DNA of 64,000 nt, taken from Naumannella cuiyingiana. Lineage in GTDB: Bacteria; Actinomycetota; Actinomycetes; Propionibacteriales; Propionibacteriaceae. Both the position numbers and the translations under genes were made by a program. The notes beneath the pieces were generated by a model, which searched no databases, had not been told where the DNA came from, and saw nothing but the letters and a program-made list of their open reading frames with translations. Positions 43,161 through 51,441 of the stretch are shown one piece after another; the first letter of the stretch is position 1, and the number at the start of each line of letters is the position of its first letter. The stretch covers positions 310,001 to 374,000 of the forward strand of contig NZ_JACBZS010000001.1 in NCBI RefSeq assembly GCF_013408305.1, given 5' to 3'.

Positions 43161-44363
43161 TCAGCCCTCGGCGTCGATGACGCGCAGCTCGACGGTCTCG
43201 GGCAGGGCGCGCAACCGGTCGGCCAGCTCGGCCGGGATCGGCGCAGCCGTGTCCGTGACCACGTAGCCCAGCTCGCCGCGGGTCGCCAAGGACTGGGAGT
43301 CGATGTTGGCGCCGTGCTCGGCGAGCAGCGAGTTGACCCGGGCCAGCACCCCGGGCACGTTGGCGTGCAGATGCAGCAGCCGCGAGCCGGCCGGCGGGCC
43401 GACCGCGACCGTCGGCAGGTTGACCGACATCGTGGTGGCGCCGCTGCGGGCGTAGTCGCGCAGCTTGCCGGCCACGTAGCGGCCGATGTCCTCCTGGGCC
43501 TCCTGGGTGGAGCCGCCGATGTGCGGGGTGAGGATGACATTGTCCAGACCCTGCAGCACGGAGCTGAAGCCCTCCCCGGCCGCGGCGGGCTCCTCGGGGA
43601 AGACATCGACGGCGGCGCCGGCGATGTGGCCGGACAGCAGGTTGTCGCGCAGCGCCTCGTGGTCGACGACCAGCCCGCGGCACAGATTGAGAAAGATCGA
43701 TCGCGGCCGCATCCGCGCGAACTGGTCGGCGCCGAACAGCCCGGCATTGCCCGGGCGCCCGTCCACGTGCAGCGAGATGGTCTCGCAGGTCTGGAGCAGT
43801 TCGTCGAGGGTCTCGACCTGGCGGGCATTGCCGAGCGGCAGCTTGTCGGCGATGTCGTAGAACGACACCCGCATGCCGAGCGATTCGGCGACCACGGAGA
43901 GCTGGCTGCCGATGTTGCCGTAGCCGACGATGCCGAGGGTACGCCCGCGCACCTCGTGTGCGCCCTTGGCCGACTTGTCCCAGCGGCCGGCGTGCATGGC
44001 GGCGTTCTTGTCGCCGAGCCGGCGAGCCAGCGAGATGATCTCGGCGACCGCCAGCTCGACAACGCTGCGGGTGTTGGAGAACGGGGCGTTGAACACCACC
44101 GTGCCCTCACCCGCGGCGGCGTCCAGGTCGATCTGGTTGGTACCGATGCAGAAGGCGCCGACGGCCGCCAGGTCGGGCCGGGCCGACAGCACCTCGGCGG
44201 TGACCTGGGTCTTGGAGCGGATGCCGAGCAGGTCGACGCCGTCCAGCGCGGCGACCAGCTCGTCGGTGCCCAGCGCACCGGAGCGGGTCTCCACCTCGAA
44301 TCCGGCGTCGGTGAGGATCTCGACGGCGCAGGGATGGATGTTCTCGAGCAGCAGGGCCTTCAC
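43161..44363 (-). CDS. serA: D-3-phosphoglycerate dehydrogenase (ACT-domain type)
   Basis: First enzyme of serine synthesis (400 residues). NAD fold LGIVGYGNIGSQLSVVAESL near 150, catalytic-site segments NLCRGLVVDHEALRDNLLSG and LTPHIGGSTQEAQEDIGRYV (His), and a C-terminal ACT domain (RLLHLHANVPGVLARVNSLL) for serine feedback, the E. coli-like short form without the extra allosteric domain. I set the start at GTG 44363 because relatives begin MxALLLENIHP; a TTG at 44372 is equally open, with TAGAGT just upstream of both. It is convergent with hisN with no gap. Confidence 0.93.
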   Translation of the reverse strand: MKALLLENIHPCAVEILTDAGFEVETRSGALGTDELVAALDGVDLLGIRSKTQVTAEVLSARPDLAAVGAFCIGTNQIDLDAAAGEGTVVFNAPFSNTRSVVELAVAEIISLARRLGDKNAAMHAGRWDKSAKGAHEVRGRTLGIVGYGNIGSQLSVVAESLGMRVSFYDIADKLPLGNARQVETLDELLQTCETISLHVDGRPGNAGLFGADQFARMRPRSIFLNLCRGLVVDHEALRDNLLSGHIAGAAVDVFPEEPAAAGEGFSSVLQGLDNVILTPHIGGSTQEAQEDIGRYVAGKLRDYARSGATTMSVNLPTVAVGPPAGSRLLHLHANVPGVLARVNSLLAEHGANIDSQSLATRGELGYVVTDTAAPIPAELADRLRALPETVELRVIDAEG

Positions 44364-44423
44364 GTCGGACAACTCTAGGCCGGGCGCGTGACCCTGCCGG
44401 TCGCCGACCGGCTGGCGGTCGAT

Positions 44424-45371
44424 TCAGATGGCCTCGACGAACAACCGCAGCGATCGCGCGGTGGTCGCGACGTCCTCGCTGCCGCTGAACGGCATGACCG
44501 CGATCAGGTAGCCGTCGGCGACGGTGGCGCAGGCGGTCAGCGGGTCGTCGGTGGCGCACCAGGCACCGTCGACCTGTGTCGCTTCGCCGGCGTCGGACCC
44601 GGCCATGGTCTCGGCATAGCTCTTGGCGTCGAAGGTCCCGTCATCGGCCATCGCGGAGACGGTGAGGCTGCGCGAGTAGTCCGAGTTCACATAGCTGGCC
44701 ACGACGAGGTCGCCGCTGACGACCGGATCGCCCATCAGCTCGAGCCCGTCGAAACTCTTCGGGAGATCGATCGCGCCGCTGCCGGGCGGCCGCGTCGGAT
44801 CGGGTTCGGTGGGGTCGGTGGGTTCCTGCGCGGTCGGGGCGGGCACCTGGGGCGGAGCGGGCGCCTCGACGGTCGGCGCAGCGCGTGGGCGGCCGAAACC
44901 CGACGTGCCGAGCCAGGCGACGCCCGTGACCAACAGCACCGCCACGATCGCGCCCGCGACGATCCACGGCGCCTTGCTGCCGCGGCGCGGCGGCTGCTGG
45001 GGTGGCCACGGACCCTGGGGCTGCTGGGGCGGATACGGCTGCCCCGGCCCGGCGAGGGGTGGCTGCTGTCCGGCGTACGGCGAAGGCCCCGCGTAGGGCT
45101 GTTGGCCGTAGGGCTGCGGGCCGTAGGGCTGCGGGCCCCGGTTGGGCGGCTGCTGCCCGTGCGGCGGCTGCTGCCCGTAGGGCTGCTGACCGTACGGGGG
45201 CTGACCGTACGGGGGCTGGCCCTGGGGCGGTTGCTGCCCGTACGGCTGCGGGCCCGGGGCGGGCGGTCGCTGGCCGGGTTGCGGAGCCGGGGGCTGCGGG
45301 GGCGGACCCTGGAAGCCGGGCGGCGTGAACTGCGGACCGCGCGGTTCGTTCGGGTCGTGCGATTGGGTCAT
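44424..45371 (-). CDS. Pro/Gln-rich membrane protein, unknown function
   Basis: Protein of 315 residues. The cytosolic N-terminal 140 residues are low complexity (repeats of the type GQQPYGQQP and QPPYGQPPYG), as in many actinobacterial membrane proteins. One helix follows (APWIVAGAIVAVLLVTGVAW), then a Pro/Thr-rich linker and an exported globular domain of about 120 residues with two cysteines (DGAWCATDDPLTACATVA) that could pair. No enzymatic motif is visible. ATG 45371 has AGGGGAG upstream. Similar Pro-rich single-pass proteins bind envelope or secretion partners, but no partner is evident here. Confidence 0.75.
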   Translation of the reverse strand: MTQSHDPNEPRGPQFTPPGFQGPPPQPPAPQPGQRPPAPGPQPYGQQPPQGQPPYGQPPYGQQPYGQQPPHGQQPPNRGPQPYGPQPYGQQPYAGPSPYAGQQPPLAGPGQPYPPQQPQGPWPPQQPPRRGSKAPWIVAGAIVAVLLVTGVAWLGTSGFGRPRAAPTVEAPAPPQVPAPTAQEPTDPTEPDPTRPPGSGAIDLPKSFDGLELMGDPVVSGDLVVASYVNSDYSRSLTVSAMADDGTFDAKSYAETMAGSDAGEATQVDGAWCATDDPLTACATVADGYLIAVMPFSGSEDVATTARSLRLFVEAI

Positions 45372-45448
45372 CGGTTCTCCCCTACAGGTGGCGGGCGGCA
45401 CGCTAGCACCGGCGGGGAGCGCTGAGCGATGTGCGGGAGGATGGGGCC

Positions 45449-46594
45449 ATGGATGCGGACCGGCCGGCGAGGCTGCGCGCGGCGATGGTGCGCGCCTTCG
45501 ACCTCAGCGAAAGATCGGTACGCCGCAGCCGCCGCTCCCTCGGCGAGGGCTGGGAGCGCCTGCATGCCCGGTTCTGGATGATCGCACAATGCGCGCTCAC
45601 CGCGGGCCTCGCCTGGTGGCTGGCGATCGTGGTGCTCGGGCACCCGATGCCGGTGTTCGCGCCGGTGGCGGCGGTGATCACGCTCGGACTCAGCTTCGGG
45701 CAGCGCTACAGCCGGGCGCTCGAGGTCGGCATCGGGGTCGCGATCGGCGTGCTCACCGGGGACATCTTCGTGACGGTCGCCGGGACCGGCGTGTGGCAGA
45801 TCATGGTGGCCGCGCTGATCGCCATGTCGGCAGCGACGCTGCTCGGCGCGCGAAATCTGATGATCATCCAGGCGGGCGTGCAGTCGATCATCGTGCTCAC
45901 GCTGTTGCCCCAACCCGGCCAGGGGCTCGGGCGCTGGCTGGACGCCCTGTTGGGATGCGCGTTGGCGATGCTGATCGCGACCCTGGCGCCGGCCGGGCCG
46001 GTGATCAAACCGCGGGTGACCGCCGCGCGGATCCTCGGCGAGGTGGCGAGCTGCCTGCGCGCCTGCCGGGACGCGCTGGACGCCCGCGACGCCGAGGCCG
46101 CCGATGTCGCGCTGCGCCAGGCCCGGAACAGCGAGCGGCTGCTGGACACGATGTCGCAGGCGGTGACCGAGGGGCTGGCGGTGATCCGGCACTCGCCCTT
46201 CCGGCGCGGACAACGCGAGCGGATGGAGGCACTCGCCGATCTCTATGACCCGCTGGACCGGCTGACCCGCAACCTGCGGGTGCTGGCCCGACGCAGCGCG
46301 GTGGCGCTGTGGCGCGACGAGCCGAGCGTGCCGATGGCGTACCTCGCACTGATGCAGCAGGTCGCCGGTGTCGCCGACTTCTGCGCGGGGGAACTGTTCG
46401 AGGGACGGATCCCGACGGCGGCGCGCGCCCGGATCCTGGAGCTGGCGCGGGCGAGTTCCCGGCTGAAGATGGCGAGTGGCCTGTCCGCGGTCGTCGTGTT
46501 GGCGCAGCTTCGCTCCATGCTCGCCGACCTGCTGGAGCTGACCGGGATGAGCTACCCCGATGCCCGCGAGGCGATCCCGGAGCTGCGCGAGTGA
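45449..46594 (+). CDS. FUSC/aromatic-acid-exporter-like membrane protein
   Basis: Protein of 381 residues. An N-terminal membrane half has about six helices (QCALTAGLAWWLAIVVLGHP, VAAVITLGLSFGQRYSRALE and others), followed by a helical cytosolic half rich in Arg/Ala/Leu. This is the layout of the fusaric-acid-resistance (FUSC)/ArAE families of efflux pumps; the conserved APVAAVITLGLSFGQ loop supports it. Substrate unknown. GGGAGG lies 8 nt before ATG 45449. A 20-bp perfect hairpin follows its stop. Confidence 0.8.
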   Translation: MDADRPARLRAAMVRAFDLSERSVRRSRRSLGEGWERLHARFWMIAQCALTAGLAWWLAIVVLGHPMPVFAPVAAVITLGLSFGQRYSRALEVGIGVAIGVLTGDIFVTVAGTGVWQIMVAALIAMSAATLLGARNLMIIQAGVQSIIVLTLLPQPGQGLGRWLDALLGCALAMLIATLAPAGPVIKPRVTAARILGEVASCLRACRDALDARDAEAADVALRQARNSERLLDTMSQAVTEGLAVIRHSPFRRGQRERMEALADLYDPLDRLTRNLRVLARRSAVALWRDEPSVPMAYLALMQQVAGVADFCAGELFEGRIPTAARARILELARASSRLKMASGLSAVVVLAQLRSMLADLLELTGMSYPDAREAIPELRE

Positions 46595-46606
46595 GCCGCC
46601 GCACGT

Positions 46607-46650
46607 GGATACCGACGTTTGCGTCAGATGTGACGCAAACGTCGGTATCC
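46607..46650. terminator. 20-bp perfect hairpin after the FUSC-like gene
   Basis: GGATACCGACGTTTGCGTCA (46607-46626), loop GATG, exact complement 46631-46650. It is 13 bp past the stop at 46594 and isolates that gene from the tRNA promoter. No T-tract follows. Confidence 0.8.
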
Positions 46651-46659
46651 GCGCGCGAT

Positions 46660-46688
46660 TTGGCTCGCCGGTGACCAGCGGCTATAGT
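46660..46688 (+). promoter_or_regulatory. sigma70-type promoter of tRNA-fMet
   Basis: TTGGCT (46660-46665), 17 nt, TATAGT (46683-46688), ending 12 bp before the first tRNA base. Both elements and the spacing fit a strong housekeeping promoter. Confidence 0.8.
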
Positions 46689-46700
46689 CAATCTTCGCGA

Positions 46701-46777
46701 CGCGGGGTGGAGCAGTTCGGTAGCTCGCTGGGCTCATAACCCAGAGGTCACAGGTTCAAATCCTGTCCCCGCTACCA
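46701..46777 (+). tRNA. initiator tRNA-fMet(CAT)
   Basis: 77 nt with encoded CCA. Anticodon loop CTCATAA has anticodon CAT, and the stem contains the three G-C pairs GGG/CCC that mark initiators. The acceptor begins CGCGGGG and ends CCCCGCT-A-CCA, leaving position 1-72 unpaired (C-U), another initiator hallmark. The T-arm is CAGGTTCAAATCCTG. Confidence 0.98.
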
Positions 46778-46780
46778 CGG

Positions 46781-46820
46781 AAGGGCCGCTGACCAGGCAA
46801 GACGCCGGTCAGCGGCCCTT
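46781..46820. terminator. 14-bp hairpin after tRNA-fMet
   Basis: AAGGGCCGCTGACC (46781-46794) pairs with GGTCAGCGGCCCTT (46807-46820) around a 12-nt loop, 3 bp after the tRNA CCA. It ends the tRNA transcript and may also stop the convergent AAA+ gene, which ends at 46869. Confidence 0.8.
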
Positions 46821-46868
46821 CGCTTTGCCGCGGCGATCCGGACGGGCGGTGGGCGCTCTCGTCGCGTG

Positions 46869-48098
46869 TCAGATGGCTTGGGGATAGAGGCGTTGGAGCG
46901 CGGTTCGAGCGTCTTCTTCGATCAATCGGGCAAGATCATCGTCCCCGAAGCCGATCTCACTGAGCCGGTCAGCCTGGGCCGTGACTGCCAGGTCCAGGAC
47001 GCTGCGGACACTGCGCGCGTTCGCCCAGCCCTTCGGTGGAGCAGCAGCCAACCGCGTGAACGCCTGCCCGAGCAGCCGAAGCGCCTCCGGATCCCATCCA
47101 TAGTCGCCCTTCTCCGCCATGGACTCAGCCACGCGAACGAGCGTCGGCCCGTCGAAGTGCTCGAATGTCACCGTGTTTGCGAACCGTGAGCGTAGACCCG
47201 GGTTGGAGTCCAGGAATCGATCCATCTCCTCCGCGTAGCCAGCCGCGATCACCGCTGTTGTGGCGCGGTCGTTCTCCATTCGTGCGAGCACGGTCTCCAC
47301 CGCTTCCCGCCCGAAGTCGTTGCTCGATTCAAATCCACGCGGCACGAGGGAGTACGCCTCATCAATGAACAAGACCCCACCGCGCGCTTCGTCGAATGCT
47401 TCGGTTGTCTTGATCGCGGTCTCCCCGACGTGTTGGCCCACAAGCCGCCCTCGATCTGCCTCCACCACGTGACCGGACGGAAGCGCTCCCATGGCGACCA
47501 AGGCATTACCCCAGATGCGCGCAACCGTGGTCTTCCCGGTTCCGGGCGGGCCCGAGAAGATCGCGTGATAACCGCTCTCGGCCACCGCCATTCCCCGCAC
47601 CTTCCGCTCCTGATCAAGCGCGACCCGACGAGCCATCCGCCGCACCTGCTCAGCCACGGCCTCCAGCCCCGGCAAGCCGTCAAGTTCTGCGAGCACGCGG
47701 TTCAACCGTTCCGGATCACGCGGATCCACCGCAGGGCTCGCTGGGCGTGCGGGAGGCGCCGATATGGGAGCAAGCGGAGCGGGATCGTCCACTTGCTCGT
47801 GCGCCTGAGGCTGACGATGAGGGCGGTCGGCCACAACACGGCCCCCTGTCGTGGGCTCGGTAACGGAGGCAGGGGCACCATCTTTCGCGCGGCCTCTGAG
47901 AAACAGCCCGATCAGCCCACCGATGACGGCACCGGCAGGTGCCCCGACCAGCAGTCCACCCATGGCCAGGGCGAGCACGATCACAACCGGCAGCGCGGGC
48001 GCGTCCGGGCTGCCCAGCATCTCGCCCACGGCGAAGATCGTTACGAGGACCAGCCCAGCACCCGCTCCGACCGCCGCCGCCTTGGCAATTCGTCCCAT
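46869..48098 (-). CDS. membrane-anchored CbbX/EccA-like AAA+ ATPase
   Basis: Protein of 409 residues. Two N-terminal membrane helices (about 8-25 and 36-68: PALPVVIVLALAMGGLLVGA) precede a Pro/Ala linker of about 60 residues and one AAA+ domain: Walker A GPPGTGKTTVARIWG at 183, pore-loop segment RLVGQHVGETAIKTTEAF, Walker B GGVLFIDEAYSLVPRG, sensor 1/arginine-finger region NPGLRSRFANTVTFEHFDG. The domain matches the CbbX/EccA/SpoVK group, which remodels partner complexes, but no RuBisCO or ESX genes are nearby. Codon use is less GC-biased than its neighbours, and it adjoins tRNA-fMet, which hints at horizontal arrival. Confidence 0.88.
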   Translation of the reverse strand: MGRIAKAAAVGAGAGLVLVTIFAVGEMLGSPDAPALPVVIVLALAMGGLLVGAPAGAVIGGLIGLFLRGRAKDGAPASVTEPTTGGRVVADRPHRQPQAHEQVDDPAPLAPISAPPARPASPAVDPRDPERLNRVLAELDGLPGLEAVAEQVRRMARRVALDQERKVRGMAVAESGYHAIFSGPPGTGKTTVARIWGNALVAMGALPSGHVVEADRGRLVGQHVGETAIKTTEAFDEARGGVLFIDEAYSLVPRGFESSNDFGREAVETVLARMENDRATTAVIAAGYAEEMDRFLDSNPGLRSRFANTVTFEHFDGPTLVRVAESMAEKGDYGWDPEALRLLGQAFTRLAAAPPKGWANARSVRSVLDLAVTAQADRLSEIGFGDDDLARLIEEDARTALQRLYPQAI

Positions 48099-48111
48099 CG
48101 CTTTACCCCGC

Positions 48112-48867
48112 TCATCCCTGCCCCGCGGTGCGGGCGCGCTCCAGCATGGCCTCGCGCTCGGCGCTGGGCACGCGCAGGTCCAGGCGTACCCGGCTGGGCT
48201 CGATGCCCCGGGCTTGCAGATACTCCTGGACCAGGTTCATCCGGGGGAACGTCCAGGCCATCACCACATCGGGCGCGAGCGTGTCGATCGCGCGCCCCAG
48301 CGCCCCGCTCGGCACGGGCCGGCCGGCCTCCAGCGCGTCCACCTTGGCCCGCAGCCGGGCGAAGGCGGCCAGCGTCAGCGCGATGCCGGCCGCGGCGACG
48401 ATGCAGGCGGCCAGCAGCAGCCGGTCGCCGAGCGGTTGCGGGATCGCGTCGATCAGCCGCCCGATCGGCGGATCGATCACATAGATCAGCAGCAGGGACA
48501 GCAAGCCCCAGTACAGCGAGTACTGGGCGCAGACCCGGCCGTGCAGGTTCAGCGGCTCGTTGCTGTAGTCCCAGAAGATCGTGTGGAACAGCTTCTCCAT
48601 CACGAACGAGGCGACATACTCCAGCACGGTGCCGACCACGATGCCGACGAAGAACAACAGGATCGGGTCGTGCAGATAGGGCAACAAGAAGGCGGTGATG
48701 GCCACCCCGCCCAGTCCGTAGATCGGGCTGAGCGGCAGGTAGAGCACCCCGAGCCGCGACTCGATCACACCCTCGCGCGCAAAGGCGTACACCATCTCCA
48801 CGACAACGCCGAGGACACTGAAGATCAGGAAGCCCCACAGCGCCGTGTACCAGAACTCCGAGAACAC
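48112..48867 (-). CDS. CmpB-family membrane protein (putative ABC-type permease, PF06541)
   Basis: Protein of 251 residues. About five helices in the first 180 residues include ALWGFLIFSVLGVVVEMVYA and the conserved FVMEKLFHTIFWDYSNEPLN and HGRVCAQYSLYWGLLSLLLI segments that mark this family. A cytosolic helical tail follows. Despite the automatic 'ABC transporter permease' label, no ATPase is nearby and the role is unknown. I chose GTG 48867, which has GGGGG about 8 nt upstream; GTG 48876 is also possible. It is 13 bp upstream of the AAA+ gene, with which it could be co-transcribed. Confidence 0.8.
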   Translation of the reverse strand: MFSEFWYTALWGFLIFSVLGVVVEMVYAFAREGVIESRLGVLYLPLSPIYGLGGVAITAFLLPYLHDPILLFFVGIVVGTVLEYVASFVMEKLFHTIFWDYSNEPLNLHGRVCAQYSLYWGLLSLLLIYVIDPPIGRLIDAIPQPLGDRLLLAACIVAAAGIALTLAAFARLRAKVDALEAGRPVPSGALGRAIDTLAPDVVMAWTFPRMNLVQEYLQARGIEPSRVRLDLRVPSAEREAMLERARTAGQG

Positions 48868-49081
48868 GCTATCCACCCCCAGACCACCCCCACGTCGAGC
48901 CTCGCAGCCACCCGACCCCGATGTCCATGCCCGCCGCCCCCGGCGCTCGCGCACCTGAAGAACACCTCAAGGTTTCCCACAAATCTCGCCGTTCACCTTC
49001 CGCGCCGTCACCGATCATGGTTTGCTGCCGACTGGACCGGGCGCCCCCAGGGCCCGGCTGTCCATGCCAGGAGGGTCCGAG

Positions 49082-51376
49082 ATGCGCCGAGGTGGATGGC
49101 ACCGTGGTCTGATGGCGGCCGGTGCGGCCGCCGCGCTGGTCACCACGGGGCTGGTCGCTCCGCTGACCGCCTCCGCGGAGCCGCCACCCTCGCCCCCCGC
49201 CGACGCCGGCGCTGCGCCCGCCGACGACACCCGCGCCCCCCGCGCCGACCTGGTCAAGTCGCCCCGCGCCCGGCTCAGCGACGCCGAGAAGCGCGAGTTC
49301 GGCGACGAGGCGCCGCAGTTGCGACGCCAGCGCAGCAGCGCTCCCCCGGCGGCCACCGGCACGCCGATCGGCGGCACCAAGCCGTGGCTGGTGCTCGACG
49401 ACGCCGAGGGCGTCTACGCCCCCGAGGAGTTCACCCTGCGCGCGGTGGGCAACAACATCGAGATCTGGGTGCAGTCCGACATCAACTTCCCCGACGGTGA
49501 CTGCCGCAACGACGGCGTACGCAATGTGATCACCGACGACCAGGTGAACGCGATGGTCGCCGAGTTCGACACCAACATCCTGCCCACCGAGTCCGAGGCC
49601 TTCTCCACCGCACCCGCCCGCGACGGCAGCGCCCAGACCGATGTCGGCTTCGGCGGCCCGCTGTGGGAACTGCTCGGTGGCGGCGACCCAGAGTTCTACG
49701 TCGGCGACGGCGACTCCACGGTCGTGCTGGTCTCGAATGTCCGCGACGCAAACTTCTACGACCCGACGACGCCCGAGGGCTCGACCTTCATCGCGGGCTT
49801 CTTCTCCCCGCTGTTCAACGAGGCCTTCGACCGCAACGTGATGACGATCGACTCCTACGACTGGCTGCACCGCACGGGCGCCAATCCGCCCGACGGCGGC
49901 GCCGGGGGCCTGTGCTCGTCCGAACAGCCGGCGCGTCCGCGCAACTACGAGTCGACCTTCGCCCACGAGTACCAGCACCTGCTGCACTACTACACCGATC
50001 CGGGCGAGACGACCTGGCTGAACGAGGGCCTGTCCGACTACGCCCAGACGCTCGTCGGCTACTCCGACACCACCATCCCCTACGGCCGCGTCGGCGCCGA
50101 CTCGCACATCACCTGCTACCAGGGCTTCTACGCAACGAAGAGCTTCCCCTACTGCGGTGCCGAGAACTCGATCACCCGCTGGGAGGACCAGCCGAACGAG
50201 ATCCTCGCCGACTACGGGGCGGCGTACGCCCTGGTCACCTACCTCGCCGACCGCTACGGCGAGGACCTGATCACCGCCCTGCACCGCGACGGCAGCGCGA
50301 CCGGCCTGACCTCCCTGCAGAACTGGCTGACCGCGAATGCCGACAAGACGAGCTCCGGCGACGTGCTGGAGGACTTCGTCGCGCAGATGGCCCTCGACCG
50401 GCTGCTCGACTCCGGGGCAAAGGGCCTGACCGACGCCGAGAAGGCGCGCTTCACCTCGGCCCGGCTCTCCTCGGCGATCCGCTGGGACTGGGCGGGCTCG
50501 GCCAGCTCGCCGGGCGCGCCGACCAACGGCGCCGACTTCGTTCTCGCCGCCACCGACCGCCCGTTCGACTACGGCGTCACGTTCGCCGGGGCCAAGACGT
50601 ATCCGGTCAAGCCGCTGGAGTGGCAGGTCTCCTCCGGCGAGCTGTGGAGCGGCGAGGGCGACGATGTCGACCGCAGCGCCGTCGTCGAGGCGAGCGTGCC
50701 CGCCGGCGGCGGGGCGCTGACGTTCGAGTCGCGTACCGAGATCGAGACCGGTTGGGACTTCGGCATCGTGCAGGTCTCCACCGACGGAGGTGAGACCTGG
50801 ACCACCGTGCCCGGCGACGCCACCACGAGCGAGCACGCCTCCGGCGCCGACGGCACCATCGTCGGCCTGCTGCCCGGCCTGACCGGCACCGCCGACTGGG
50901 CCACGCGTACCTACGACCTGGCCGCCTATGCCGGCAAGGACGTGCTGATCTCGTTCCGTTACCTGACCGACGCCGCGACCAACGGCAACGGTGCGGAGCC
51001 GACGGGATGGTGGGTTCGCGACGCCGCCGTGGGCGGCACCGAGATCGACCTCGGCACCGCGCGGTCGGCGACCCAGGTCCGTCCCGATCCCGTCCAGGGC
51101 TGGTCGCTGCAGCTCGTCGGCTGGGACGGCACGAAGCGCGTCGGCCACCTCGAGGTGCCGGTCGGTGCGGACGGACGCGCCGAGGTCTCGGCGGCAAAGG
51201 TACGCCGGGAGATGCGCGGCGCGAAGTCGCTCGGTGCCATCGTGATGGCCCATGACCCGAGCGAGACCGCGGACTCCTACGCCGGCTACACGCTGAGCAT
51301 CGGCGGACGCACCCAGGCCGGCGGCGGCGATCCCGGAGCGAATCCGGCGGCTCGTTCCTCGAAGTCCGGCAACTAG
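49082..51376 (+). CDS. secreted zinc metalloprotease (immune-inhibitor-A-like)
   Basis: Exported protein of 764 residues. Signal peptide of about 32 residues (LMAAGAAAALVTTGLVAPLT, then ASA). A pro-region precedes the catalytic domain with zinc site H295-E296-x-x-H299 in STFAHEYQHLLHYY and third ligand probably E315 in WLNEGLSDYAQ. Several Cys (DGDC, GGLC, ITCYQ, FPYC) suggest disulfides. The C-terminal 250 residues are beta-sandwich-like (GTWTTVPGDATTS-type strands, here GGETWTTVPG), as in M6 peptidases. ATG 49082 follows GGAGG by 8 nt. Substrate unknown; not in an operon. Confidence 0.88.
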   Translation: MRRGGWHRGLMAAGAAAALVTTGLVAPLTASAEPPPSPPADAGAAPADDTRAPRADLVKSPRARLSDAEKREFGDEAPQLRRQRSSAPPAATGTPIGGTKPWLVLDDAEGVYAPEEFTLRAVGNNIEIWVQSDINFPDGDCRNDGVRNVITDDQVNAMVAEFDTNILPTESEAFSTAPARDGSAQTDVGFGGPLWELLGGGDPEFYVGDGDSTVVLVSNVRDANFYDPTTPEGSTFIAGFFSPLFNEAFDRNVMTIDSYDWLHRTGANPPDGGAGGLCSSEQPARPRNYESTFAHEYQHLLHYYTDPGETTWLNEGLSDYAQTLVGYSDTTIPYGRVGADSHITCYQGFYATKSFPYCGAENSITRWEDQPNEILADYGAAYALVTYLADRYGEDLITALHRDGSATGLTSLQNWLTANADKTSSGDVLEDFVAQMALDRLLDSGAKGLTDAEKARFTSARLSSAIRWDWAGSASSPGAPTNGADFVLAATDRPFDYGVTFAGAKTYPVKPLEWQVSSGELWSGEGDDVDRSAVVEASVPAGGGALTFESRTEIETGWDFGIVQVSTDGGETWTTVPGDATTSEHASGADGTIVGLLPGLTGTADWATRTYDLAAYAGKDVLISFRYLTDAATNGNGAEPTGWWVRDAAVGGTEIDLGTARSATQVRPDPVQGWSLQLVGWDGTKRVGHLEVPVGADGRAEVSAAKVRREMRGAKSLGAIVMAHDPSETADSYAGYTLSIGGRTQAGGGDPGANPAARSSKSGN

Positions 51377-51441
51377 CTGTCGCTGGCCAACACCCGCCCG
51401 GGTGACGGGCGACCGTCGGCCCGAGGCGTCATGATGGTGGG

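Noticed and set aside
46701-48100. Integrative element at tRNA-fMet
   Set aside because: I looked for an integrase and a repeat of the tRNA 3' end (GGTTCAAATCCTGTCCCC) downstream and found neither in the window, so only compositional difference supports transfer.
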